Source: a virus | Length of the DNA stretch: 62,327 nt | Direction: 5' to 3' (one strand) | Virus record (IMG/VR): IMGVR_UViG_3300042542_002992 | Location: 1-62,327 of that record | In this document: positions 44,282-52,297 of the stretch, piece by piece | How positions within the stretch are numbered: the stretch's first letter is position 1 | Layout of the letters: each line of letters begins with the position of its first letter | The notes under the pieces: model-generated | Told to the model about the DNA's origin: nothing | The model's input: only the letters and a program-made list of their open reading frames with translations | Databases searched by the model: none | Program-made: the position numbers and the translations under genes

Positions 44282-45022
44282 ATGGAAAATCGTAAAGATA
44301 ATTTCATATCAACATTGTTTAGTGTTGTTGGTATTATAGTAATGATTGTCGGATTCGCTCTAATTTCGTCTGCTATAACTGGATGTAAATCTACAATATC
44401 TACTCAACAATATCAAGCTGAATTTGAAAAGGCTGCTCCTTTGGAAACATTACCACCATACACTGGTGAAAAACAAGTGGTTCAACTTGCTACTTTGAAT
44501 GTAAATAAAGAATTGTGGGAATCTTTTCCTGAACTTCGTGAGAAGAGACTTGGAATGGGTGTTTCGAATAGAATTATTGAAAACTTCGAAACCACAAATA
44601 GATTTATTTACGCTGAAGAAAAAGAAGCTATTGTAAATCAAATGTTGGATGCTTGGGAGAAAGATGCACAAGGTCTTGGTGATGGTAAAACTAAAATCAA
44701 GATGGAAGGTATCGCTCTACCAAAATTCATAGTGTATGCTGAAATATATGACTTTTCAGTTTCTTATGCTGAAAAATATGACAAGGGTAAATTACAAAAG
44801 ACAAACACAACAATTATCGGTATTCAAATCAGAATGGTGAATGTTGACAATTCACAATACATCGTAGCCTCTGGTCAGGGTACATCCACTCAAATTGGTG
44901 AAGGTTACTTCAAAAACCCAAGTATGTCTTTTGACCAATCTACAGTCGGAATTGCTACTCAAAGAGCTTTAGAGGTTGCTACAATGAACCTTATGAAGCG
45001 AATGAGTACAAATGGCTGGTAA
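44282..45022 (+). CDS. CsgG-like lipoprotein
   Basis: A 246-residue protein. The hydrophobic N-terminus ends at a lipobox-like SAITGCKS (Cys at about 35), so it is probably an outer-membrane lipoprotein. The mature part has the alpha/beta layout of CsgG/curli-secretion proteins: ATLNVN, RLGMGVSNRIIENFETTNRF, then KFIVYAEIYDFSVSY and TIIGIQIRMVNVDN strands, with a final helix. CsgG forms a secretion pore for curli. Similarity is at fold-pattern level. It overlaps the next exported protein by 11 nt. Confidence 0.6.
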   Translation: MENRKDNFISTLFSVVGIIVMIVGFALISSAITGCKSTISTQQYQAEFEKAAPLETLPPYTGEKQVVQLATLNVNKELWESFPELREKRLGMGVSNRIIENFETTNRFIYAEEKEAIVNQMLDAWEKDAQGLGDGKTKIKMEGIALPKFIVYAEIYDFSVSYAEKYDKGKLQKTNTTIIGIQIRMVNVDNSQYIVASGQGTSTQIGEGYFKNPSMSFDQSTVGIATQRALEVATMNLMKRMSTNGW

Positions 45023-46469
45023 ACAATTCATATTACTAACTTTATTTTTAAGTGGACTGTCCCTATATGGGCAGTCCACTTATCGTTATATAGACCCGTG
45101 TACGGGTCAACAAAAGACGATAAATTTACCACCAAATGGTACTGGCACACTTATGAACTATGCGGGTCAAACTCGTATATTTAGTTGGGCTGAACTACAA
45201 ACCGGTGCTTATGAAGCATGGGTAGCATCTATTAATGCTCAATTCCCACCGGGAGTTGACCCATGTGCCGGTCAAGGTGAAACAGTAACAAATAACTTTA
45301 ATACACAACTTGGTTCACAATCAGCAAACAATGTGGCTTCTATAACCGGCATTGTGAGTATGGCAGCGTCCATGGGTAGTTCAATGTCAGGTGCAGCTTC
45401 TACCGCAGGTGGTGTTGGTAGTTCAATGTCAGGTGGTTCTTCAAGTGGGGGCTCTAACTCCAACGATAATGGTGAGGGTGGTGAATCTGGCGAAGGTGGG
45501 TCTAACAATTCCAATAATAATAGTGGGTCTAAACCACCAAGTGGTGGTAGTAGTGGTAGTGGTGGTAGTGGTGGTTCGGGAGGCTCGGGTGGCAGCGGAG
45601 GCTCCGGTGGTGGTTCTACTGGTGGCTCTGGTGGAAGTGGTGGTGGTTCTACCGGCAGTTCTGAAGGTCAACCACAAGGACAACCTCAAGGTGAAAACAC
45701 ATCGGAGACTACTACAAGTGAGGGTGGTGGCACGAGTCAAACAAATGCGTCTGCTACGGGAGGTGAATCTGAATCCGATAATGGTGGGGGTGGTTCTTCC
45801 GGTGGTAACAAATCTAAATCAAAACAAGAAAAGGTTGGACGTGGTGCATTAATTGGTGCTGGTGATATTGTTATTATTAGAAATTCGGAAGACATAAAAG
45901 AAACCGGTTCTGATAACTTTAAGATAAACGTATCAATGACTCATTTGAATACTAAACAAACTTTTATTAAGGGTATAAACGTAAACTATCAGACTGGTGA
46001 AAATGTTACAAACGTAACACTATATGGTTCTTTAAAAAAGAATGGGTACATGGGTATATTCTCAAACTCATTTATGACAAACTTTAAAACCGATTGGTTC
46101 AATACATCATCACTATTGAATGCTCAAAAGACCGGACCTGTAACTTGGATGTTGGGGGGTAATTTCACCTATGGTTATCTTGGTAAGGGTCAATTTAAAA
46201 ACTTTTCGTTAGTTGGTGGTGGATTTACTAATTTTAAAGGTGGAAAATCTATCGGAGCTAACGTATTATTGTTGTCAGTATATTCCCCATACATATTTTA
46301 TTATGAGGGTCAATGGTATAAGAGTGGGTTCTTGATGGTGCCTATGATTAATACCGACTTTAAAGTTACGGATAAGTTCAAATGGAGCATAAGTTTTGCA
46401 GGAGTGTATCAACTAAATCAGTCAGTTCTAAACTGGCAATTAATGACAGGTACAAAAATATTATTATGA
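45012..46469 (+). CDS. Exported Gly/Ser-rich protein with beta-barrel-like C-terminus
   Basis: A 485-residue protein. It has a signal peptide (FILLTLFLSGLSLYG), then a two-cysteine region (YIDPCTG and VDPCAG), and a long Gly/Ser/Asn low-complexity linker (about 115-275). From about 280 to 485 amphipathic beta strands alternate and end in WQLMTGTKILL, as in outer-membrane barrels. A perfect 10-bp hairpin overlies the signal-peptide codons. The C-terminal barrel and nearby CsgG-like lipoprotein suggest an outer-membrane assembly. No named family is recognised. Confidence 0.65.
   Translation: MAGKQFILLTLFLSGLSLYGQSTYRYIDPCTGQQKTINLPPNGTGTLMNYAGQTRIFSWAELQTGAYEAWVASINAQFPPGVDPCAGQGETVTNNFNTQLGSQSANNVASITGIVSMAASMGSSMSGAASTAGGVGSSMSGGSSSGGSNSNDNGEGGESGEGGSNNSNNNSGSKPPSGGSSGSGGSGGSGGSGGSGGSGGGSTGGSGGSGGGSTGSSEGQPQGQPQGENTSETTTSEGGGTSQTNASATGGESESDNGGGGSSGGNKSKSKQEKVGRGALIGAGDIVIIRNSEDIKETGSDNFKINVSMTHLNTKQTFIKGINVNYQTGENVTNVTLYGSLKKNGYMGIFSNSFMTNFKTDWFNTSSLLNAQKTGPVTWMLGGNFTYGYLGKGQFKNFSLVGGGFTNFKGGKSIGANVLLLSVYSPYIFYYEGQWYKSGFLMVPMINTDFKVTDKFKWSISFAGVYQLNQSVLNWQLMTGTKILL
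45050..45081 (+). repeat. Perfect inverted repeat (hairpin) over signal-peptide codons
   Basis: AAGTGGACTG (45050-45059) and CAGTCCACTT (45072-45081) are perfectly complementary. An inner CCC/GGG pair closes a TATAT loop with one bulged T. No U-tract follows, so it is not a terminator. It could modulate translation or mRNA stability. Confidence 0.8.
45375..45435 (+). repeat. 19-nt direct repeat in the Gly/Ser region
   Basis: GGTAGTTCAATGTCAGGTG occurs at 45375-45393 and again at 45417-45435, encoding GSSMSG twice. Confidence 0.85.
45535..45660 (+). repeat. Gly/Ser codon repeat tract
   Basis: Degenerate tandem GGTGGTAGT/GGTTCT units encode an uninterrupted Gly/Ser linker with a few Thr. Mixed synonymous codons (GGC, GGA, GGG, TCG, AGC) argue for protein-level selection rather than simple slippage. 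Confidence 0.75.
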
Positions 46470-48151
46470 AACAGTTTATTTTAACTCCAATTTTTGTACT
46501 ATTAGTACAAGTTTACGGATATTCTCAAACCTTTACTCATTCTGGCAAAGTGATGACGGATTCAAGTATTGGTATTTCAGGAGTAACTGTTAAGTTATAT
46601 GAGAGAACAACACCAACCTTAACCGGATTCACATCACAAACAAATTATAATGGTCACTCATATTATCGTTCCACATCCAGCGCAACTTGGACTGATGCAA
46701 AAGCTGCTTGTGAAAATATGGGTGGACACTTGGTAACAATCTCCAACTCGTCCGAAAACTCATTTGTATACAATACATGGCCCAGTGGTTGGATTGGGTA
46801 TTATCAAGATAAGAATGGGGCATTTTATTCAGAACCAAACGCGGGGTGGAGATGGACACAACCATACACCACATCTGGTCAAATTGCAGATTATGAAGTT
46901 CAAAATTATACAACCGGAAGTACACTTACTGATATCAAATCGAGTATAAATGCTACATTATTTAATACGCCTACGTTAACGAGTACAGGTGGAAAATACT
47001 TGACTTTTAATGGGTCAACTCAATACGCAATGACCGGTGATTTATCGGGCAAGTTTTCGGGTGGGTCTGAAGTTACAACTTTAATACTTTGGGTATATCC
47101 AACAGATGCTGGTGTGTTGGTATCTGAAAAGGGAAGTGCTTCGTTATCATCAACATGGCACGAATCAAACATAGAGATAACAAATGTTTCGGGAAGTAGT
47201 GGTACATTGAGATTGGGGTTGTGGAATACGAGTAGTGCTATATCACAAATTAGTACAACTATTGCAATCAATAGGTGGAATATGATTGCTCTCACTTACG
47301 ATGGTAGTACCATGAAAGGATATCTGAATGGGGTGTACTTTAATTCGATTACGTTCAATCGTGATGCTCCATATAATAATAGTAATGGATTGTATTATGC
47401 TTTATTCTCATCAGAGAGTACAAACATGGGTGATGGTACATATGCTGCTGGTAGGTTGGGTGATTTCCAAGTATACAACACAGCACTAACCGCTGATGAG
47501 ATTGATAGAAATTATATGTCAACCGCTTGGAGATTTGGCGTCTATCCATATTCAAACTGGAATGGGGGAGAGCCCAACAATGCAGGTAGTGAGGATTACA
47601 TACAATTTGTGTCCGGTGGTAGGTGGAACGATTTACCAAATAATTCCTTACCTTACGTTTTAGAATTTGATTATATTGTTACTACAAGTTCGTGGTCATT
47701 ACTGACATCCACAACCACAAATTCAAGTGGTGCTTATTCGTTTAGTGTGTCTACGAATCCATCCAAAGAATATTATATAGAAGTAGTAACCCCAACGGTT
47801 TCAACAAACATATCAACAACCGACTTGATTGGTATTGGCGATGTTTCTCTTCAAAAACTACCTACGAAATCATACCACTATCATAAGTTTGACATAAATC
47901 TTGATTCTAAAATAACAATATCAGATATGCAGTATATAATGGATATTATAAATGGTACTCGGTCATTTACCAAAACCACACTATTGTTTACCTCAAGTCA
48001 ATGGTCAAGTTTATCAAGTGGTACTTCTAATTTAAAATCTACGATTCCAGGAATCACTACAAATTATACATTTACACCTACATCGGGTGGAACTACAAAC
48101 TTCTATTTATTATCACCCGGTTACACAAACCAATCCAAACTAACATATTAA
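46466..48151 (+). CDS. Secreted C-type lectin-like protein with nested LamG domain
   Basis: A 561-residue exported protein. Signal peptide about 1-20. A CNA-B/carboxypeptidase-regulatory-like strand (HSGKVMTDSSIGISGVTVKL) begins near 25. C-type lectin first half: YRSTSSATWTDAKAACENMG and a WIGYYQD strand, about 65-131. A LamG/concanavalin-like domain follows, about 178-350. Lectin second half: YSNWNGGEPNNAGSEDYIQF and GRWND, about 361-390. Then NSSGAYSFSV, seemingly finishing the first domain, and a dockerin-like loop FDINLDSKITISD near 474. Such modules bind glycans. ATG 46466 overlaps the previous stop (ATGA). Confidence 0.8.
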   Translation: MKQFILTPIFVLLVQVYGYSQTFTHSGKVMTDSSIGISGVTVKLYERTTPTLTGFTSQTNYNGHSYYRSTSSATWTDAKAACENMGGHLVTISNSSENSFVYNTWPSGWIGYYQDKNGAFYSEPNAGWRWTQPYTTSGQIADYEVQNYTTGSTLTDIKSSINATLFNTPTLTSTGGKYLTFNGSTQYAMTGDLSGKFSGGSEVTTLILWVYPTDAGVLVSEKGSASLSSTWHESNIEITNVSGSSGTLRLGLWNTSSAISQISTTIAINRWNMIALTYDGSTMKGYLNGVYFNSITFNRDAPYNNSNGLYYALFSSESTNMGDGTYAAGRLGDFQVYNTALTADEIDRNYMSTAWRFGVYPYSNWNGGEPNNAGSEDYIQFVSGGRWNDLPNNSLPYVLEFDYIVTTSSWSLLTSTTTNSSGAYSFSVSTNPSKEYYIEVVTPTVSTNISTTDLIGIGDVSLQKLPTKSYHYHKFDINLDSKITISDMQYIMDIINGTRSFTKTTLLFTSSQWSSLSSGTSNLKSTIPGITTNYTFTPTSGGTTNFYLLSPGYTNQSKLTY

Positions 48152-48160
48152 GGAAAGATT

Positions 48161-48559
48161 ATGAACACACTCATTTGTTACTTCGTTGCAGCAGTTACAT
48201 CATTAGCCAGTATGAATGGAGTTGATGAAAAGAAATTAACGTATGGTATCAGACAAATTACTGAAGACATGATACAGGAAAAATATCAATTATGTCCTGA
48301 TGGTAAACCAATCGAAGTAGTTATTTTATCAATCGAAGCACCAACTCAAGGATTAAGAATCGGTCCTTTTGAATTTAAATCAAAAAAAACAATAGTTAAG
48401 AGTAAGGTGACTATTGATGGTAAAGAGTATTTTGGAACTGGAACCGCTAAAACAACTGTAGGTGCTACATTATTACAATTACAAGATGATAATTTACCAT
48501 TTGAAAGAACTGAATTCAGCATTGCAGTGAAAAAATCATTGGAAGATGCTTTAAACTAA
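48161..48559 (+). CDS. Small secreted protein, family unknown
   Basis: A 132-residue protein with a hydrophobic N-terminus (NTLICYFVAAVTSLASM) that may be a signal peptide, then alpha/beta sequence ending in FERTEFSIAVKKSLEDALN. The GTGTAKTTVGATLLQLQDD strand-helix resembles the C-terminal part of curli-type proteins, but weakly. AAGGAAAG at 48151-48158 precedes the ATG. It closes the exported cassette. Confidence 0.6.
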   Translation: MNTLICYFVAAVTSLASMNGVDEKKLTYGIRQITEDMIQEKYQLCPDGKPIEVVILSIEAPTQGLRIGPFEFKSKKTIVKSKVTIDGKEYFGTGTAKTTVGATLLQLQDDNLPFERTEFSIAVKKSLEDALN

Positions 48560-48570
48560 TACTTATTATT

Positions 48571-49398
48571 ATGAAGAAAGATATCCAAATCAATGAGTGT
48601 ATTGTCGTTGGTAAACGAGTAGGAGATACACTTGTCATGGCTAAAAACCGAGACAGAGCTTACAATCCAGAATTAGAGATTGTTCACGAGCTAGTTGATG
48701 GTGTTGAAGTAGCATATCTTCGTGATATGGTTACCGATTGGTCAGAGGGTATAAACGAATACGGAATTGGTATTCTTAATACAGCCCTAATGGTTGGGTA
48801 TGATGAAAACGAAAAGAAGATTGTAAAGAAGGGTGGTAAACCCTCAAAAGATGGTGCTAGGATTAGAAAAGCATTAACAAAGACTACAATCGCTGATGCT
48901 GTTACAAGTGTGGTAAAAGTAGATGGTGGTGTAAAAGGACATACCTTGGTATCGAATCCACAAACTGCTGTTTCGATTGAGATGACATCAAAACACAATC
49001 CAAAAATAGAAATCAGAGATATTAACAATTCCAATTTTGTCAGAACAAATCATGGATATGATTATCCTGATGCTGGTTATACGAAGGGACCTGACTACCT
49101 TTCTTCAAAGATGAGAAAGATGTCTGCTGAAAAAGTCATAGAGCCGGTTAAGGATGACCCGATTGGTATATTAAAGAATTTAAGAAAACAGTTATATAAG
49201 CAAGACAGTCCATTGAATATGAGACGTGATACTCCTAAAATGAGTACATCATCACAACTCATGTTGAATTTGACTGATAGAGTTTTGACATTACATTATT
49301 TTAAATCAAAAGTGGAAAAGTTCAATGGGGTGGTAAATAGACTGCCCGAAAACTATGTTCCGAAAATTAAAATTGAGGTTGAAGAGATTGACCTCTAA
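48571..49398 (+). CDS. Ntn-hydrolase, C45/choloylglycine-hydrolase-like
   Basis: A 275-residue protein. Near the N-terminus, ECIVVGKRVGDTLVMAKNRDRAY (first 20 shown around Cys9) matches the catalytic-Cys strand plus the NRD motif of Ntn amidohydrolases such as acyl transferase C45 and bile-salt hydrolases. Further features: WSEGINEYGIGILNTAL, HTLVSNPQTAVSIEM and FVRTNHGYDYPDAGY. In this group Cys becomes N-terminal after self-cleavage. Substrate unknown; an amide-bond hydrolase or protein-maturation role is possible. Confidence 0.65.
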   Translation: MKKDIQINECIVVGKRVGDTLVMAKNRDRAYNPELEIVHELVDGVEVAYLRDMVTDWSEGINEYGIGILNTALMVGYDENEKKIVKKGGKPSKDGARIRKALTKTTIADAVTSVVKVDGGVKGHTLVSNPQTAVSIEMTSKHNPKIEIRDINNSNFVRTNHGYDYPDAGYTKGPDYLSSKMRKMSAEKVIEPVKDDPIGILKNLRKQLYKQDSPLNMRRDTPKMSTSSQLMLNLTDRVLTLHYFKSKVEKFNGVVNRLPENYVPKIKIEVEEIDL

Positions 49399-49413
49399 TT
49401 AGGAGATTCGAAA

Positions 49414-49554
49414 ATGGCAAAACCAAAAGCTTCGACAATTAACGTTATCGAAAAAAAAGAAATTAGTAGACCTGGTATTCACGCTAAAACCAAAACGTCT
49501 AAAAACAAAAATTCAAAGAATTACAAAAAACCATATCGTGGTCAGGGTAGATAA
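49414..49554 (+). CDS. Small Lys-rich protein, 46 aa
   Basis: A 46-residue frame with AGGAG at 49401-49405 as ribosome site. It is very basic; the core is SRPGIHAKTKTSKNKNSKNY and the end KKPYRGQGR. Such short basic proteins recur in phages and may bind nucleic acid. The next small gene starts one base after its stop. Confidence 0.7.
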   Translation: MAKPKASTINVIEKKEISRPGIHAKTKTSKNKNSKNYKKPYRGQGR

Positions 49555-49555
49555 G

Positions 49556-49678
49556 ATGGCAACTTCTCAAAAGAAAAGAATATCCGGTGTTAAAGGTAAG
49601 AGTAGAAAGTCCCAACTAAAATTCCAGAAACGAATGGAAGAGAATAATCGTATATTGAAATCACTTCAAGAAAAATAA
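49556..49678 (+). CDS. Small basic protein, 40 aa
   Basis: A 40-residue frame, ATSQKKRISGVKGKSRKSQL followed by a short helix ending LKSLQEK. It lies between the Lys-rich gene and the 49696 gene and shares their direction. Function unknown; support comes from position and tight spacing. Confidence 0.5.
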   Translation: MATSQKKRISGVKGKSRKSQLKFQKRMEENNRILKSLQEK

Positions 49679-49683
49679 TTTTA

Positions 49684-49692
49684 TATTTATAT
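49684..49692 (+). promoter_or_regulatory. Putative phage late-type promoter element, near-leaderless
   Basis: TATTTATAT at 49684-49692, three bases ahead of ATG 49696. No TTTG box lies about 20 nt upstream, so it fits the TATTTAT series rather than the host-type promoters. Confidence 0.4.
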
Positions 49693-49695
49693 CAT

Positions 49696-51024
49696 ATGGC
49701 ACTAAAAGTTACTAAACGGCAAATACAAAGACAGGCGATTGATGCTATCAACAATCCGCCTAAAGCTACTGATAAGGTCCGTGTTAGTAAAGATAACCAA
49801 GTTGAAAAACAAAAAATGGTTCATGACTTGATTCCATTTTTAATGATGTTATATAAAAAACACATGGATGCCGAAATCACCGAATCTCAATTAAATGAAG
49901 GTCCAAAGGCCGGAATCTACAAGGGGTTTGTGAAAATATCAAATCAAAAAGTTCCTGTAGAAGTAGAATTGTATGGTGTTGATAATAAGAAGCGTATGTA
50001 TCTCACTCGTATATTACACGCACCAAAACAACATGGTTCTATTTTAAGAGTTGGTAATATTCTACCAATCCCAGCAAGATTGTTTACAGGACCAGGTGGT
50101 GGTTGGGTTAGAGTAAATACCAAAGGTCAATTTGAAAATACAAATGAAGACCTGCGTAATTGGTTTGGTAAAGGTAAAACTGGCTCAAACGATGGTGGTG
50201 GTTGGGATAGATATGGAACTGATGGTCAGAAATTGGGTAAGTGTGGTGATGGTGATGATGGCGATGCATATGCGGCTTGTTTATCCAAAGAAAAGGCTGC
50301 TAAACTTGGACCTGAAGGTAGAGCCGCTTTTGTAAGAAGAAAACGAGCTGACCAAAAGAAGGCAGGTGATGCCAAAAAGGGTGGTGAACAAAAGAAGGGT
50401 CAAAAACCTACGTTCTCAAAAACAGGTGCTAGTGAAAGTATCAAAGAAACCATTAAAAAAATTGATGGTAAATATGTAGTATATCCAAAATCGGGTGGTG
50501 ATAGATTGGGAACTCATGATACATATGAGGATGCTCTAAATCAATTACAGGCAATTGAAGCTAGTAAAGCTCGTAACGAGGATTGGAGTCAGAAATATAA
50601 ACGCTCTATAGATTGTAACAATCCAAAAGGATTCTCTCAAAAAGCACATTGTCAAGGTAGAAAGAAAAACGAATCTACAATCAATGAAATCCCAATGGAT
50701 GATTTGAAAGATGTGGATAGGGTTGCTGATAAGTTTTTAAATCCGGTTGATGTTGTAATCACCGACAAACATTTCTTTGATAGATTGAATGACCCTCGGA
50801 ATGGTAAAGAGATTTCACAAGCCGAATTGATTGGGTTTTTTAAAAGATTATCAAAGTACAAGAAACAATTCATGGAATTCCTTGAGAAGTACGAACAAAT
50901 GGTAGCTTTTGATAATAGAACAAACATCAATATTCCATTCATGAAGCAAGCTAACAAAGCTATTGCTAAAACCATCATGAGAAAAAAAGATTTTAAATCA
51001 TCGACTCCAAAGTTGGAAATATAA
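49696..51024 (+). CDS. Multi-motif phage protein with cysteine-pair motifs
   Basis: A 442-residue protein. Residues about 70-135 form a beta-rich region (GIYKGFVKISNQKVPVEVEL). Around 180-215 lies KCGDGDDGDAYAACLSKEKA with a following RRKRADQKK. Around 300-320 is SIDCNNPKGFSQKAHCQGRK. Such cysteine-pair motifs recur in phage virion-associated proteins. The C-terminus has HFFDRLNDPRNGKEISQAEL and a helix. It could be a capsid-associated or DNA-handling protein; function unknown. Confidence 0.6.
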   Translation: MALKVTKRQIQRQAIDAINNPPKATDKVRVSKDNQVEKQKMVHDLIPFLMMLYKKHMDAEITESQLNEGPKAGIYKGFVKISNQKVPVEVELYGVDNKKRMYLTRILHAPKQHGSILRVGNILPIPARLFTGPGGGWVRVNTKGQFENTNEDLRNWFGKGKTGSNDGGGWDRYGTDGQKLGKCGDGDDGDAYAACLSKEKAAKLGPEGRAAFVRRKRADQKKAGDAKKGGEQKKGQKPTFSKTGASESIKETIKKIDGKYVVYPKSGGDRLGTHDTYEDALNQLQAIEASKARNEDWSQKYKRSIDCNNPKGFSQKAHCQGRKKNESTINEIPMDDLKDVDRVADKFLNPVDVVITDKHFFDRLNDPRNGKEISQAELIGFFKRLSKYKKQFMEFLEKYEQMVAFDNRTNINIPFMKQANKAIAKTIMRKKDFKSSTPKLEI

Positions 51025-51043
51025 ACTAAATTTCGTATATTTG
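51013..51043 (+). promoter_or_regulatory. Bacteroidota-type promoter with ATG almost on the -7 box
   Basis: TTG at 51013-51015 (a GTTG variant), 20 nt spacer, TATATTTG at 51036-51043. ATG 51046 is only 2 nt past the box, so transcription should begin at the start codon itself. Confidence 0.65.
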
Positions 51044-51045
51044 TA

Positions 51046-51804
51046 ATGAATCTAAAAAAGCTCATATTAGAAGGAATGTACGATAAACTCACAGGTGAGA
51101 TTAACAAGGCTGTCTTTATTACTATGAAGAACGCCATGAAGGGGTCGGGTACTCAAGAATCACCCAAGAAGTATAAGGGTTATGAAGTTCGTAAAGACCC
51201 AATGCCACTTACCGATATGCAAACGTTATTCAATAATGAAGATAGAACTTTGTATGTAGGTGAGTTTTCAGATTCAGTATCGGGCGTTGATGTTGAAGTA
51301 CATTTAAAGTTTGCTGTTACTGAAGATGGTGTTGAAGTTGGTAAATTTTTTATAGATGGTCACGCTGAAGCTGACTCTGATTATCCATCAATCGAAGTAA
51401 ACGTTGCTGTACATCCAAATGATGGTGAGAAAGTATTTTCTAAAATACAACCGGTACTTCGTGATTTAGTACGCCATGAAATAGAACACCTAACACATGG
51501 TAGAGATTCAGCTGCTGCTAAATTCTCAAAAATATTAAGAGGCGATGAGGCTATGAGAGCCAAGATTCGTCAGAACCCCGAATTGTTCTACAAATATTTC
51601 TTGCTACCAAAAGAAGTAGATGCTAATATCCATGGTCTATATTCAAAGGCAAAGACAATGAAAAAGCCATATCAAAATGTGGTTGATGATTATTTGGATT
51701 CATTGGTGGATGATGGTGTAATAACTCCACAAACTCGTAAGAAGATATACAACACATGGAAAGCCCGAATACCAAAAATTGGTGGTATTCCCAATCTCAA
51801 ATAA
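51046..51804 (+). CDS. HExxH metalloprotease-like phage protein
   Basis: A 252-residue protein. Residues 1-110 are mainly alpha then beta. LVRHEIEHLTHGRD near residue 142 has the HExxH zinc motif followed by a second His three residues later. A helical segment with KEVDANIHGLYSKAK near 190 may supply the third ligand. It could be a virion protease or a non-catalytic zinc protein. Its transcript is probably leaderless. Confidence 0.65.
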   Translation: MNLKKLILEGMYDKLTGEINKAVFITMKNAMKGSGTQESPKKYKGYEVRKDPMPLTDMQTLFNNEDRTLYVGEFSDSVSGVDVEVHLKFAVTEDGVEVGKFFIDGHAEADSDYPSIEVNVAVHPNDGEKVFSKIQPVLRDLVRHEIEHLTHGRDSAAAKFSKILRGDEAMRAKIRQNPELFYKYFLLPKEVDANIHGLYSKAKTMKKPYQNVVDDYLDSLVDDGVITPQTRKKIYNTWKARIPKIGGIPNLK

Positions 51805-51850
51805 TGTTAATAACTTGTTGATAAATTTAACAATTATTTAACATAAAAGG

Positions 51851-51882
51851 CTTGTTTATTCCAAAACGTATGCGTACCTTTA
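51851..51882 (+). promoter_or_regulatory. Candidate host-type promoter for a 41-aa gene
   Basis: CTTG at 51851-51854, 20 nt spacer, TACCTTTA at 51875-51882 (last base off consensus). ATG 51890 follows 7 nt later. Confidence 0.45.
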
Positions 51883-51889
51883 CTCTGTA

Positions 51890-52015
51890 ATGAGAGAGAT
51901 AAAGATAGTTTTGATTTTGATTCTGATTTTCACTGGTAATGAGTGTAGGATGCGAGCTAACTCCATCGAATTGGAAAATCTCCCTAAAGTAGAAATGTTA
52001 AATAAACCTTTATAA
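51890..52015 (+). CDS. Small hydrophobic-start peptide, 41 aa
   Basis: A 41-residue frame: MREIKIVLILILIFTGNECR, then a polar end. The hydrophobic run of about 10 residues looks like a short signal or membrane segment, with a cysteine after it. A candidate host-type promoter lies directly upstream, and the next gene starts 3 nt after the stop. Plausible but unproven. Confidence 0.4.
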   Translation: MREIKIVLILILIFTGNECRMRANSIELENLPKVEMLNKPL

Positions 52016-52017
52016 TA

Positions 52018-52260
52018 ATGAAAAATATTCGTCCTTACAAAATCGAGTTGGCTGGTCGCCAGATTAATGGTCAAGAAGTTTACAATGTTATTCTTCGTAA
52101 TAAATTGTTAAAAACATTCCTTGGGTATGAAAATGCTGAAAAGTTTGTAAATTCACATCGAATTGAGAAGTTGGAAGAGAAGTTACTCAATCCTAAAAAG
52201 GTAGCAAAGGACTTGGCTGACCTACACTTGTCGTTTTCAAATTCAGAAATATACATCTAA
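52018..52260 (+). CDS. Hypothetical protein, 80 aa
   Basis: An 80-residue protein with an N-terminal beta pattern (PYKIELAGRQINGQEVYNVI) and helical C-terminus (KFVNSHRIEKLEEKLLNPKKV). No family is recognised. It follows the 41-residue gene by 3 nt. Confidence 0.55.
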   Translation: MKNIRPYKIELAGRQINGQEVYNVILRNKLLKTFLGYENAEKFVNSHRIEKLEEKLLNPKKVAKDLADLHLSFSNSEIYI

Positions 52261-52286
52261 ATCGTGTTTTAGATATGAAATAGTAA

Positions 52287-52296
52287 TATTTATTTA
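52287..52296 (+). promoter_or_regulatory. Putative phage late-type promoter element
   Basis: TATTTATTTA at 52287-52296, one base ahead of ATG 52298. The match is to the TATTTAT core only. Confidence 0.35.
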
Positions 52297-52297
52297 C

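Noticed and set aside
45391-45852. A 153-codon + frame rich in valine and a - strand Thr/Arg-rich frame over the Gly/Ser tract
   Set aside because: Both are shadows of the Gly/Ser-codon repeat of the 45012 gene; their composition is only the frame-shifted repeat.
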